From Brevibacillus_C sp046036945 (GTDB lineage Bacteria > Bacillota > Bacilli > Brevibacillales > Brevibacillaceae), in assembly GCF_046036945.1 (NCBI RefSeq), contig NZ_JBJQOQ010000006.1, positions 124,001-188,000 of the forward strand: DNA of 64,000 nucleotides, read 5' to 3'. The notes below the pieces were generated by a model. The model was not told the DNA's origin. It saw only the letters and a list, made by a program, of their open reading frames with translations, and did not search any database. Both the position numbers and the translations under genes were made by a program. This document shows, piece after piece, positions 41,310 through 48,946 of the stretch (positions are counted from its first letter, which is position 1; each line of letters opens with the position of its first letter).

Positions 41310-41545
41310 TATAGTAGAGGTATCAAAACGAACGGAAAGGGAGTACTCTCCATGAAGTAAAAGCAACGATCCACAGCCGCCGAAATAAAACGAAGTTACC
41401 AAAAAGAACGCCTATGACCGCCAAGCGAAAAACACATCACGATGACGGGCGATACGGATCAAAAACCAAGGGACATGGGATTCTCGCAAGGATCCCGGCT
41501 CCCTTCGCCACCCCGTTTTCTGCATAGAAAGCTGGGGTTTTTGTA
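41310..41545 (+). promoter_or_regulatory. Structured, attenuator-like 5' leader of the acyltransferase gene
   Basis: A TATAGT -10-like element (41310-41315; weak -35) starts a leader of about 390 bases. It holds an SD-preceded two-codon frame (ATG AAG TAA, 41352-41360), a 37-codon frame (41414-41527), a nested hairpin (AAGGGA 41468-41473 with TCCCTT 41500-41505, enclosing GGGAT/ATCCC) and a closing stem (ACGGGCGA 41445-41452 with TCGCC and CCCGT up to 41516). That closing stem shares bases with a terminator at 41511-41542. I could not match it to a known riboswitch. Confidence 0.55.
41511..41542 (+). terminator. Leader terminator (attenuator)
   Basis: CCCCGTTTTCT pairs with AGAAAGC(T)GGGG, with one bulged T, and is followed by TTTTT. 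It lies 165 bases upstream of the acyltransferase start, inside its transcript leader. Confidence 0.75.
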
Positions 41546-41636
41546 TGGAGACGCCTCGAATGTGGGCAAGTTTGGCGGCAACCCCTCTGTTGGGGGAAAA
41601 CATAGAATTTACTGTAATGGAGAGGGCAGAGTACAG

Positions 41637-41714
41637 ATGAAACAAGATCAGAATCACAAGCGGTTGACACAAGGGCGCATCAAAACGGGCAGAGGGGGCA
41701 ACCGATATGCCTGA
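41637..41714 (+). CDS. Short basic peptide coupled to the acyltransferase gene (uncertain)
   Basis: ATG at 41637, preceded by GGAGAGGGCAG, opens 25 codons rich in Lys, Arg, Gln and Gly, and the stop overlaps the acyltransferase ATG by 8 bases. It may be a real small protein or only a translational coupler. No family is recognised. Confidence 0.3.
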   Translation: MKQDQNHKRLTQGRIKTGRGGNRYA

Positions 41715-43893
41715 ACCGATCAAAGGACGCGGACGCTACATGGCCGGCTTGGACGGACTGCGGGCATTGGCGGTATTGGCCGTCATCGCCTACCACCTCA
41801 ATCTGGATCTGGCCCCTGGCGGACTCTTGGGCGTTGGCGTGTTCTTCGTGCTGTCCGGTTACCTCATCACGGACCTGCTCGTCGCCGAATGGACCAAAAG
41901 CAGGCGGCTCGACCTGAAAGACTTCTGGCTCCGGCGATTCCGCCGGCTGCTGCCCGCGCTGTTCGTCATGCTTTTCGCAGTGACCCTCTGGCTGGCGCTT
42001 TTTACCCCCGCCCGGCTCATAGCGCTGCAGGGAGACCTCCTGTCAGGGGTGCTGTACGTCAGCAATTGGTGGTACATCTTCCACCAAGTATCGTACTTTG
42101 AACAGTTTGGCCCGCCCTCCCCATTCGGCCACCTCTGGTCGCTGGCAGTGGAAGAACAGTTCTACCTGCTGTGGCCGCTCTTCCTGTACGTCGGGCTGCG
42201 GTTCGCTCCCAAGCGAGGACCGTTGGCCGGGCTGATCCTCCTGGGAGCGGCCGTCTCGGCGCTGGCGATGGCCCTGATCTATCAGCCGGGCAGCGATCCC
42301 AGCCGGGTCTACTACGGCACAGACACCAGGGCCTTCGGTCTGCTCATCGGATCCGCGCTGGCGCTGATCTGGCCCAGCCGTAAGCTCTCCGCCAATGTCT
42401 CCGCTGCGACCCGGGTGACGCTGGACCTGGCCGGCGGTGCCGGACTCATGATCATCCTGCTGATGATTTGGCAGACCAATCAGTACGACCCGCTTCTCTA
42501 CCCTGCCGGACTCGTCATGCTGTCGATCGCGGCTGCGGTCGTCGTTGCTGTACTCGCCCACCCGGCGAGCCTGCTTGGCCGCACGCTGGGCTGGACGCCG
42601 CTGCGTTGGCTCGGGGTGCGTTCCTACGGCATCTACCTCTGGCACTACCCCGTCATCGCACTGACCAGCCCTGTGGTGAACACTGACGGGATCGATGTCC
42701 CGCGAGCCATCCTCCAACTGGCAGCCAGCATCGGGCTTGCCGCTCTGTCGTGGCGGTTTGTCGAAGATCCGATTCGCCGCGGCGCATTGGGAAGACTCTG
42801 GTCAGAGAGAAAATACCGTGATCGGCAGGCACGCGGGCCGATCATCCGTTGGGTTGCATCTGCTGCTGCAGTGTGTGGGCTGCTCGCACTCGGTTTGTCC
42901 GTCATCAGTGTAGCAAACCCGGCGGTAACCGCTACAGCGAGCGGCTCTCAAGACCCTGCCGGCAGCGGCGGGCATCAGGCGAAAACGCCGCCAAATCCCC
43001 GTCCTGACCAGCAGCAGCCCGACCGCACGAATGCCAGCAGCCAAGCGAAGCCCGGCAGCCCAGCAGAACCGGCCGGCAAGCCTTCGTCCACTGACACTCC
43101 GAAACAGGCTGACCAAGCGAACCACGATCGTTCCACGCAGAACAGCAGCCAGACGAAACAAGGCGGCTCCGCACAGAAAAGCAACCAGGCGAAGCAGGAT
43201 GGCTCCTCCAGGCAGAACGGCGGCCAGGCAAAGCAGGATGGCTCCGCGCAGAACGGCGGTCAGGCGAAGCAAGATGGCACCGTGCAAAACGGCGGAAAGT
43301 CAGCCGGCGAGCCGAAACAGACGGATGGCCATTCGGGACAGACCGGTTCGCCAGACTCCATCCCGCCAAAATCGGGTGAAGGCGTCACGGCTTTTGGCGA
43401 CTCCGTCATGCTCGACGTCGCTCCCTATCTGGAAAAACTTCTGCCGGGCATCGTGGTCGACGCCAAGATCGGCCGGCAAATGTCGCAAGCCCCGGAAGTC
43501 GTGGCAAAGCTAAAGGCTGAAGGCAAATTGGGCAATCGAGTGATTATTGAACTTGGCACGAACGGCTCCTTTACCAAGAACCAGCTGATGTCGCTGCTGC
43601 ACTCGCTCGGCGATCCAGAGCAGATCATACTGGTCAACACCCGTGTTCCCCGTCCGTGGGAGGGCGTCGTCAACTCGACCATCACCGAGGTAGCTGCTCT
43701 CTTCCCCCACATTACGCTTGTCGATTGGTATGCGGCGAGTGCCGGCAAAAGCTCGTTTTTCGAACCCGATGGCGTCCACCTCAACCACGAAGGCGCCCAG
43801 TTCTACGCCTCGCTCTTGGCCAAGGCAATCGCGCCGGAACCAGGTCATGGCAAGACTGCCGCAGCAGGCGCAACGGAAGAGATAAAACAGTAA
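41707..43893 (+). CDS. OatA-like membrane acyltransferase with C-terminal SGNH domain
   Basis: A 728-residue protein. An acyltransferase-3 membrane domain (about 10-360) starts MAGLDGLRALAVLAVIAYHL and contains PFGHLWSLAVEEQFYLLWP and YGIYLWHYPV. A further membrane helix lies at about 380-405, a Gln/Lys/Gly-rich low-complexity linker at about 410-550, and an extracytoplasmic SGNH hydrolase-type domain at 556-720 with Ser566 in FGDSVM, IELGTNGSF, and Asp688/His691 in EPDGVHLN. OatA-type enzymes O-acetylate peptidoglycan muramic acid and give lysozyme resistance. AGAGGGGG precedes the ATG. The upstream attenuator suggests control at the RNA level. Confidence 0.9.
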   Translation: MPEPIKGRGRYMAGLDGLRALAVLAVIAYHLNLDLAPGGLLGVGVFFVLSGYLITDLLVAEWTKSRRLDLKDFWLRRFRRLLPALFVMLFAVTLWLALFTPARLIALQGDLLSGVLYVSNWWYIFHQVSYFEQFGPPSPFGHLWSLAVEEQFYLLWPLFLYVGLRFAPKRGPLAGLILLGAAVSALAMALIYQPGSDPSRVYYGTDTRAFGLLIGSALALIWPSRKLSANVSAATRVTLDLAGGAGLMIILLMIWQTNQYDPLLYPAGLVMLSIAAAVVVAVLAHPASLLGRTLGWTPLRWLGVRSYGIYLWHYPVIALTSPVVNTDGIDVPRAILQLAASIGLAALSWRFVEDPIRRGALGRLWSERKYRDRQARGPIIRWVASAAAVCGLLALGLSVISVANPAVTATASGSQDPAGSGGHQAKTPPNPRPDQQQPDRTNASSQAKPGSPAEPAGKPSSTDTPKQADQANHDRSTQNSSQTKQGGSAQKSNQAKQDGSSRQNGGQAKQDGSAQNGGQAKQDGTVQNGGKSAGEPKQTDGHSGQTGSPDSIPPKSGEGVTAFGDSVMLDVAPYLEKLLPGIVVDAKIGRQMSQAPEVVAKLKAEGKLGNRVIIELGTNGSFTKNQLMSLLHSLGDPEQIILVNTRVPRPWEGVVNSTITEVAALFPHITLVDWYAASAGKSSFFEPDGVHLNHEGAQFYASLLAKAIAPEPGHGKTAAAGATEEIKQ
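43141..43287 (+). repeat. Tandem 36-bp (12-residue) repeats in the acyltransferase linker
   Basis: About four copies of a 12-13-residue unit (NGGQAKQDGSAQ and variants, residues about 479-527). The last copies are nearly identical in DNA, so copy number may vary between strains. It extends the spacer between the membrane and SGNH domains. Confidence 0.85.
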
Positions 43894-43901
43894 ATGAAAG
43901 G

Positions 43902-43938
43902 AAGGAAGCCGTGACTCTTTTTAAGTCACGGCTTCCTT
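43902..43938. terminator. Perfect hairpin terminator between convergent genes
   Basis: A perfect 15-base inverted repeat (AAGGAAGCCGTGACT and its complement) around CTTTTTA. T-rich flanks on each strand are short, and it lies between two converging genes. Confidence 0.7.
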
Positions 43939-43957
43939 GTACCCGTTCTGCAGCGGA

Positions 43958-44458
43958 TCAAGTCATGGCGTCCAGCATGTATTTGATCACCGGGTAGGAA
44001 ATGAGATGTCGATCCCGGTAAGTCGAGAAGACAGCCTCCGGTTTTTCGCCGACGATTCCTCTTTGCAGAATAGCGGCTTTGAATCCCCGTTCCACAGCCC
44101 CATTAGCGGTGAAGGTGACACAGTATTCTGCGGCAAACCCGGCTACGACGACGAATTCAACACCAGCCTGGCGAAGGACTTGCTCCAGATCGGTTTGCCA
44201 GAAAGCATTTGAGAATTGCTTTGTCACCCGGATGTCCTTATGTCCGACAGTGATCCGGGGGATGATCTCTCTCGCCTGAGGATCGGCATCTCCTTCCGAG
44301 CCTTCCATGTCTTGAATATGAATAACCCTTTGATCTTTCGCCCGCAAGAGTCCTGCTACGTAATTGATGTACTCGCATGCTTCTGCCACGTCTGCATTGT
44401 CTATCCGATCCCGTAAGAAGATCTGCTGCATATCAACGATAAGAAGCCCGAATTTCAA
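43958..44458 (-). CDS. Isochorismatase family cysteine hydrolase
   Basis: A 166-residue protein with the family triad: Asp9 in LLIVDMQQIF, Lys80 in RVTKQFSNAF and Cys113 in VVAGFAAEYCV. Relatives are nicotinamidases, carbamoyl-group hydrolases and related amidohydrolases; the substrate cannot be read. The start is TTG at 44458 behind AGGAGAGG. It precedes no obvious pathway genes; the next minus-strand gene upstream is a PhnB-like protein 46 bases away, so they may share a transcript. Confidence 0.87.
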   Translation of the reverse strand: MKFGLLIVDMQQIFLRDRIDNADVAEACEYINYVAGLLRAKDQRVIHIQDMEGSEGDADPQAREIIPRITVGHKDIRVTKQFSNAFWQTDLEQVLRQAGVEFVVVAGFAAEYCVTFTANGAVERGFKAAILQRGIVGEKPEAVFSTYRDRHLISYPVIKYMLDAMT

Positions 44459-44504
44459 AGGATTCCTCTCCTTTTCTGTTTGCCAGAATAAGACCTTCGC
44501 CTGA

Positions 44505-44927
44505 TCATGAAGCAGGACCGCTCTTTGCCAGGGTTAACTGCCACGAAACACCGTACTTGTCTGCGACCCAGCCGAACTTTTCGCTGAATGGGTACGCTCC
44601 CAGCGGCATGAGAACAGAACCGTCTTGAGCCAAGCGCTGAAAGACGCGATCGACCTCCTCTTCTGTGTCGCACGTGACATAAAGAGACATGGCAGGTGTA
44701 AAGGTAAAGTCATGCTTTATGTTGCTGTCGATACACATGAAGACTTGTCCTTTCAAGGAAAAGGCAGCAAGCATCACGGTCCCCTCGTCCCCCGTTTCAT
44801 TCGGGCCGTAGCGAGTGATGCTGATGATTTCCGACTGGTCGAAGAGAGAGGTGTAAAAATTCATGGCTTCTTCGGCCTGGCCTGAGAACATCAAAAATGT
44901 GGTGATCTTTGGGATGGAATGACTCAT
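44505..44927 (-). CDS. VOC/PhnB-like (glyoxalase-fold) protein
   Basis: A 140-residue protein with ITTFLMFSGQAEEAMNFYTSLFDQSEI at the start and PLGAYPFSEKFGWVADKYGVSWQLTL at the end, as in PhnB-like proteins of the 3-demethylubiquinone methyltransferase-like VOC group. The biochemical role of the group is unclear. ATG 44927 lies 6 bases after GGAGGG; the upstream GTG falls inside that site. Confidence 0.85.
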   Translation of the reverse strand: MSHSIPKITTFLMFSGQAEEAMNFYTSLFDQSEIISITRYGPNETGDEGTVMLAAFSLKGQVFMCIDSNIKHDFTFTPAMSLYVTCDTEEEVDRVFQRLAQDGSVLMPLGAYPFSEKFGWVADKYGVSWQLTLAKSGPAS

Positions 44928-45014
44928 ATCTTTCACCCTCCGTCTGTAGCAATATAGGTTTCGTAACTCATTTTGATCATCTCAACAGAATTTTATGATT
45001 TCTACTATTGTAAC

Positions 45015-45233
45015 TTATGCTAGTGGAGGTTTGTTTCTCATTGATTGCGCTTTTGCTTTTTCCTTCTGAACAAATAATTCTCGAATAAATGCCCCTGCGC
45101 CCATAGATAACGCTATGATTACGATCAAATTGATAATTTTAACGAAAAGATAAGGGGCTATAACAACGTGGATACAAGATACAATGATAATAGCTGAATT
45201 AAAAATAATACCAAAATATAGCTGTTTGATCAT
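45015..45233 (-). CDS. Small membrane protein (72 aa), unknown
   Basis: Two hydrophobic segments (about 5-30 and 32-52) followed by a basic tail (QKEKAKAQSMRNKPPLA). GGAAGGAAAG precedes the ATG. The coding DNA is AT-rich relative to neighbours. I recognise no family and see no functional link to the flanking genes. Confidence 0.6.
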   Translation of the reverse strand: MIKQLYFGIIFNSAIIIVSCIHVVIAPYLFVKIINLIVIIALSMGAGAFIRELFVQKEKAKAQSMRNKPPLA

Positions 45234-45293
45234 TCATAAACTTTCCTTCCCATACTTGTTTCCCCCCCGCTCCTACTCTTTATTTATCGGTTT

Positions 45294-45902
45294 TCATTTC
45301 AAAACCTCACCGTCTTTGGAAATCCCTTTCGCGTGAAACCCTTTTGCCCCTATGGAAACTGCCTCTCCTTCCCTTGGCGTTCCTTTGTGTTCCCAGCGCA
45401 GGTCATCCAGGCTATATACTCTATAAAAGTATCGAATGCCGTCCGCTTCAAATAGGTTTGCCTGTATGTACCCGGTCTCTTCGTTTCCTACATCTACTGT
45501 TGCGATGTCGGGATTGTGAATCCGTCCGAACATCACGGCGATGTCTTTTGTCTCTTGATTTTCTTGATAATGGATCGTGCTGTCGTAAACCTCCATGTCG
45601 TCATCCGTATAATGATTCCATCCTTTAGCACCAAGGAATTCCCAGCCTTCCTCCGGATTACCCTTAAAAATCGCTGCGTTTAAGATATCATCTATTTTTC
45701 TGCCGATATCGCCATAGTTTACTTCAGCGTTTAACGTGTAAAAAACCAAGCGTTTATTCCCTTCGAGCTGTATTTGCTTGATCAGTTTATTGACCTGAAA
45801 AGGAACGTCCCGCTCCATCGCCTGTTCAATTGTTTTTGGCTTGCATGCGGTACCTATCATTAGCGCAAATACAAAAACCAATACCAATCCTGCTCGCTTC
45901 AA
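45294..45902 (-). CDS. Putative lipoprotein, unknown function
   Basis: About 202 residues with an N-terminal signal (LKRAGLVLVFVFALMIGTAC) and a plausible lipobox cysteine. A mature alpha/beta region follows with no motif I recognise (KTIEQAMERDVPFQVNKLIK, then GWEFLGAKGWNHYTDDDMEVYDS). The start is TTG at 45902 because GGAGGGGAGAG lies just upstream and the signal peptide begins there; the longer in-frame version lacks both. It may be a membrane-attached surface protein. Confidence 0.7.
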   Translation of the reverse strand: MKRAGLVLVFVFALMIGTACKPKTIEQAMERDVPFQVNKLIKQIQLEGNKRLVFYTLNAEVNYGDIGRKIDDILNAAIFKGNPEEGWEFLGAKGWNHYTDDDMEVYDSTIHYQENQETKDIAVMFGRIHNPDIATVDVGNEETGYIQANLFEADGIRYFYRVYSLDDLRWEHKGTPREGEAVSIGAKGFHAKGISKDGEVLK

Positions 45903-46097
45903 ATGTTCTCTCCCCTCCCTTTTATTTGAACGACTGCCCCTCCATGCACGTGTTACGGTACTGCACAGCGGTGGGCAGACCAGCGTAAAATTCCTTTTTC
46001 TTACAACATTATACGACGGGATTCCAGACATTCCCAGACTAAAAACCGAAACTCTCCTCCCCTTTTTTCGTCTGGAGCTCTGGACATGAAAACACAC

Positions 46098-46141
46098 AAA
46101 AAAAGGCCAGCACCTGTCCGTGTTGACGACAGGCGCTGACC
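46098..46141 (-). terminator. Rho-independent terminator after the IsdG-type gene
   Basis: On the minus strand GGTCAGCGCCTGTC pairs with GACAGGTGCTGGCC and is followed by seven T. Confidence 0.88.
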
Positions 46142-46155
46142 TGCAGCTGCGTGTT

Positions 46156-46476
46156 TTACTGAACGGCCGTCTTGACCGCTTTCACTTCATACAAACCGCC
46201 CTCGGAGCTGATGATGTACTCCGGCTTAGGCTTGCCAAGGTTTGCCTTATGGGCGGCGATATGGGCGTCGCTCTTTTCCCACTGCTTCCAGTGCTCCTCC
46301 GATTCCCAGCGGATCAGGACCATGACCTCTTCTTCACCGCGTCTGACCTTTTTCACCATGACCGTCGAATCGACAAATCCTTCCTGTTGTTCGATGATGC
46401 CGGCACCGCTGAAGCGCTGTACCACTTGATCTGCATTGCCTTCGGTGACTGTTATTTTTCTTACCTGGACAAACAT
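46156..46476 (-). CDS. IsdG/HmoA-type haem-degrading monooxygenase
   Basis: A 106-residue antibiotic-biosynthesis-monooxygenase-fold protein. MFVQVRKITVTEGNADQVVQRF, IIEQQEGFVDSTVMVKK, VLIRWESEEHWKQWEKSDAHIAAHK and the Asn/Trp/His positions resemble Staphylococcus IsdG. These enzymes open cytosolic haem to free iron. ATG 46476 follows GGGAGATGG. A Fur box inside a consensus promoter directly upstream supports the iron role. Confidence 0.85.
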   Translation of the reverse strand: MFVQVRKITVTEGNADQVVQRFSGAGIIEQQEGFVDSTVMVKKVRRGEEEVMVLIRWESEEHWKQWEKSDAHIAAHKANLGKPKPEYIISSEGGLYEVKAVKTAVQ

Positions 46477-46511
46477 CTGACCATCTCCCGTGATCCAATC
46501 TCGTTTCAATC

Positions 46512-46541
46512 ATTATAATTGATAATGATTTTCAGTGTCAA
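46512..46541 (-). promoter_or_regulatory. Consensus sigma-A promoter with embedded Fur box
   Basis: On the minus strand TTGACA (plus 46536-46541), 18-base spacer, TATAAT (plus 46512-46517). The spacer contains TGATAATGATTTTCA (plus 46520-46534), 14 of 15 bases of the Fur 7-1-7 motif TGATAATNATTATCA. Fur binding would block RNA polymerase. Confidence 0.85.
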
Positions 46542-46720
46542 CAAATCAGCTGCTTTCTGCCAACCCTTATCAGCCCGGTCATCCCGGAGTGTTTCCTCCA
46601 GGCAAATTCTTTTCCATTCCACTACATACCTGCTTCTCTTTAAAACTGTTTCTCTAGACCCACACGAATTTCATTTGTTATGATGAAAATCGCTTGAAAT
46701 GGTCTTGGGGGATTGAAAAA

Positions 46721-47614
46721 ATGGAAAGCTACCGCGACTATAAAAATGGGGAAACTGGGGCCTGTGTCAGTATTGTCACCTTTGTCGTTTTATCGGCAGG
46801 CAAACTTTTCATTGGCTATTTTTATCATTCCAAAGCGCTGTACGCTGACGGATTTAACAATGCCACGGATATTATCGCTTCCCTGGCTATCCTGATTGGA
46901 CTTCGGATCTCGCAAAAGCCCGCGGACCACGACCACCCCTACGGCCATTTTCGCGCCGAGACGGTGTCCTCGCTGGTCGCGTCCTTCATCATGCTTGCTG
47001 TCGGTCTGCAGGTTTTTTATCAAGGCGTGACGGCGTTTAATCGGCCCCAGACGACCGCGCCTGACAGCATCACGGCATGGGTTGCCGCTTTTTCTGCTGT
47101 CGTAATGTACCTGGTGTACCGTTACAATACGAGGCTGGCGAAAAAAATAAACAGCGGCGCCCTCGCAGCGGCGGCCAAGGATAGCCTGTCGGATGCCCTG
47201 GTGAGTGTCGGTGCGCTGGTCGCGATTGTGGGCTCAAGGTACGGCATGCCGTGGCTGGACGCCGTAACAGCCATTCTGATCGGTCTGTTCATCTGCAAAA
47301 CCGCGTGGGACATCTTCCGGGATGCCACCCACTCGCTCACAGATGGATTTGACTCCGCAAAGCTGCTCCTGCTCAAAAAGACAATTGCGTCTACTCCCGG
47401 CGTTTCCGCGATTCGCGATATAAAAGCCCGGCAGCTCGGCAACCGCGTCCTGGTAGATGTCGTCATTCTGGTAGAGGATCGCCTGACTGTATGGGAGAGC
47501 CACCTCATCACCGAAGAAATCGAGGAGAGAATGCTGAAGAAACATCAAATCAGGTATACCCACATTCACATTGAACCCGCAGTGAATACTTCTTCCACTT
47601 CCACCTGCAGCTAA
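46721..47614 (+). CDS. Cation diffusion facilitator, probable Mn(II)-type exporter
   Basis: A 297-residue CDF protein with six membrane helices, HDHPYGHFRAET after TM2 and a C-terminal ferredoxin-like domain (about 205-285). The membrane metal site reads NNATD in TM2 (NxxxD) and DSLSD in TM5 (DxxxD); this N/D-D-D set with no histidine is associated with manganese exporters such as MntE rather than zinc CDFs. GGGGGATTG precedes ATG 46721. The stop codon lies inside the terminator hairpin. Confidence 0.88.
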   Translation: MESYRDYKNGETGACVSIVTFVVLSAGKLFIGYFYHSKALYADGFNNATDIIASLAILIGLRISQKPADHDHPYGHFRAETVSSLVASFIMLAVGLQVFYQGVTAFNRPQTTAPDSITAWVAAFSAVVMYLVYRYNTRLAKKINSGALAAAAKDSLSDALVSVGALVAIVGSRYGMPWLDAVTAILIGLFICKTAWDIFRDATHSLTDGFDSAKLLLLKKTIASTPGVSAIRDIKARQLGNRVLVDVVILVEDRLTVWESHLITEEIEERMLKKHQIRYTHIHIEPAVNTSSTSTCS

Positions 47615-47634
47615 TGCTGATAGGTGTTTTTTTT
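47602..47634 (+). terminator. Rho-independent terminator overlapping the CDF stop codon
   Basis: CACCT(G)CAGC pairs with GCTG(AT)AGGTG and eight T follow. Confidence 0.75.
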
Positions 47635-47711
47635 CCTATCGAGGAAGTAAAGTCCCAGATTATCCGCGAATTTTGTTATCATGATGATACCAATAGAAAT
47701 GCGAGGTGGTC

Positions 47712-48410
47712 ATGATGAAGACAATCGGCCTGATCGGCGGGATGAGCTGGGAGTCATCGGCGATCTACTATCAACTGATCAACCAGAAAGTGAAAGAAAG
47801 GTTGGGCGGGCATCACTCGGCCAAAAGTCTGCTGTATTCGGTAGACTTCCACGAGATCAAAAACCTGCAGCACGAAGGCAAGTGGGAACAGGCGACTGAG
47901 ATCATGATCGATGCGGCCAAAAGACTGGAGCGCGGCGGAGCGGACTTCGTCGTCATCTGCACGAACACGATGCACAAAATGGCCAGTGAAGTAGAAGCGG
48001 CGATCACCATCCCGCTTTTGCACATTGCCGACGCCACAGCCGGCGAAATACAGCGGCAGAACATCGAAAAGGTGGGGCTGTTAGCTACCGCGTTTACGAT
48101 GGAGCAGGATTTTTACAAAGGCAGACTTGCCGAAAGATTCGGTCTGGACGTACTGGTGCCGGGTGAAGCTGACCGGAAGCTCGTTCATGATATCATCTAT
48201 CAGGAGCTTTGCCTGGGCGTGATCAAGCGGGAGTCCAAAGACGCTTATGCAGAAATCATCAAAAAACTGGTCCGGGACGGGGCAAGGGGGATCATTCTGG
48301 GTTGTACGGAGATCACGCTGCTCATCTCCCAGGAAGATTGCGAGGTACCCGTGTTCGACACGACCAAAATCCACGCCGAATCGGCCGTAGAATGGGCCCT
48401 GCGGGCTTAG
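47712..48410 (+). CDS. Aspartate/glutamate racemase family protein
   Basis: About 232 residues of the PLP-independent YgeA/RacX type. MKTIGLIGGMSWESSAIYY is the family start. The two catalytic cysteines are visible in FVVICTNTMHK (about residue 83) and IILGCTEITLL (about 197), so it is likely an active racemase producing a D-amino acid. The start is one of two adjacent ATG codons (47712, 47715) behind GAGGTGG. Confidence 0.9.
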   Translation: MMKTIGLIGGMSWESSAIYYQLINQKVKERLGGHHSAKSLLYSVDFHEIKNLQHEGKWEQATEIMIDAAKRLERGGADFVVICTNTMHKMASEVEAAITIPLLHIADATAGEIQRQNIEKVGLLATAFTMEQDFYKGRLAERFGLDVLVPGEADRKLVHDIIYQELCLGVIKRESKDAYAEIIKKLVRDGARGIILGCTEITLLISQEDCEVPVFDTTKIHAESAVEWALRA

Positions 48411-48486
48411 CCCAGGATTGCCGGCAGCCGCGTACAGCTTCGCGGCGGAAGCATAGGATACAGGAAGCGCGTTTTCCCCTGAGGAG

Positions 48487-48855
48487 GTGAACGTCATTCC
48501 TGCCTACCGCATCCGTATATCCATATCGAAGCTGACGCTGTACTTGTACGATGGAGATCGCCTTGTGCGCTCGTTTCCTGTGGCCTTGGGCAAGATCGCC
48601 ACAGCTACGCCGCGCGGAGATTTTACCATCGTCAGCAAAGTCCCCTACCCGAATTCCTATCCGGGCGGGCCTTTGAGCGCATTCGGCACGATGTGGATGG
48701 GGCTCAGCAAGCCGCACTACGGCATTCACGGCACCAACAACCCTGCCTCGATCGGCAAGTACGTCTCCCACGGCTGCATTCGCATGTACAATCAAGATGT
48801 GGAGGCACTGGCCAGGCTCGTGCCTATCGGAACACCCGTCAGCATTCGCGAATAA
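48487..48855 (+). CDS. L,D-transpeptidase (YkuD domain)
   Basis: About 120 residues, a stand-alone YkuD catalytic domain without signal peptide or LysM. ISISKLTLYLYDG begins the fold, followed by ATPRGDFTIVSK, HYGIHGTNNP (His81) and the catalytic SHGCIRM (Cys97). It would form 3-3 peptidoglycan cross-links or modify the spore wall. The start is unusual. GTG 48487 lies inside GAGGAGGTGA; the codon correctly spaced from that site is an ATT at 48496. No downstream ATG fits. Confidence 0.87.
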   Translation: MNVIPAYRIRISISKLTLYLYDGDRLVRSFPVALGKIATATPRGDFTIVSKVPYPNSYPGGPLSAFGTMWMGLSKPHYGIHGTNNPASIGKYVSHGCIRMYNQDVEALARLVPIGTPVSIRE

Positions 48856-48946
48856 CATTTCTAGCCATACCATCGGATGATGGACTATAATTTTATTGAA
48901 AACACAACTGTACACTTTTTTGCGTACGACAAACGGGGGAAAACCT

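Noticed and set aside
41442..41714. 90-codon frame across the acyltransferase leader
   Set aside because: It runs through the terminator hairpin and has no ribosome site at its start; only its last 25 codons have one, and those are listed separately.
43141..43287. CRISPR-like repeat array
   Set aside because: Repeats are in frame, directly adjoining without spacers, and encode a low-complexity linker.
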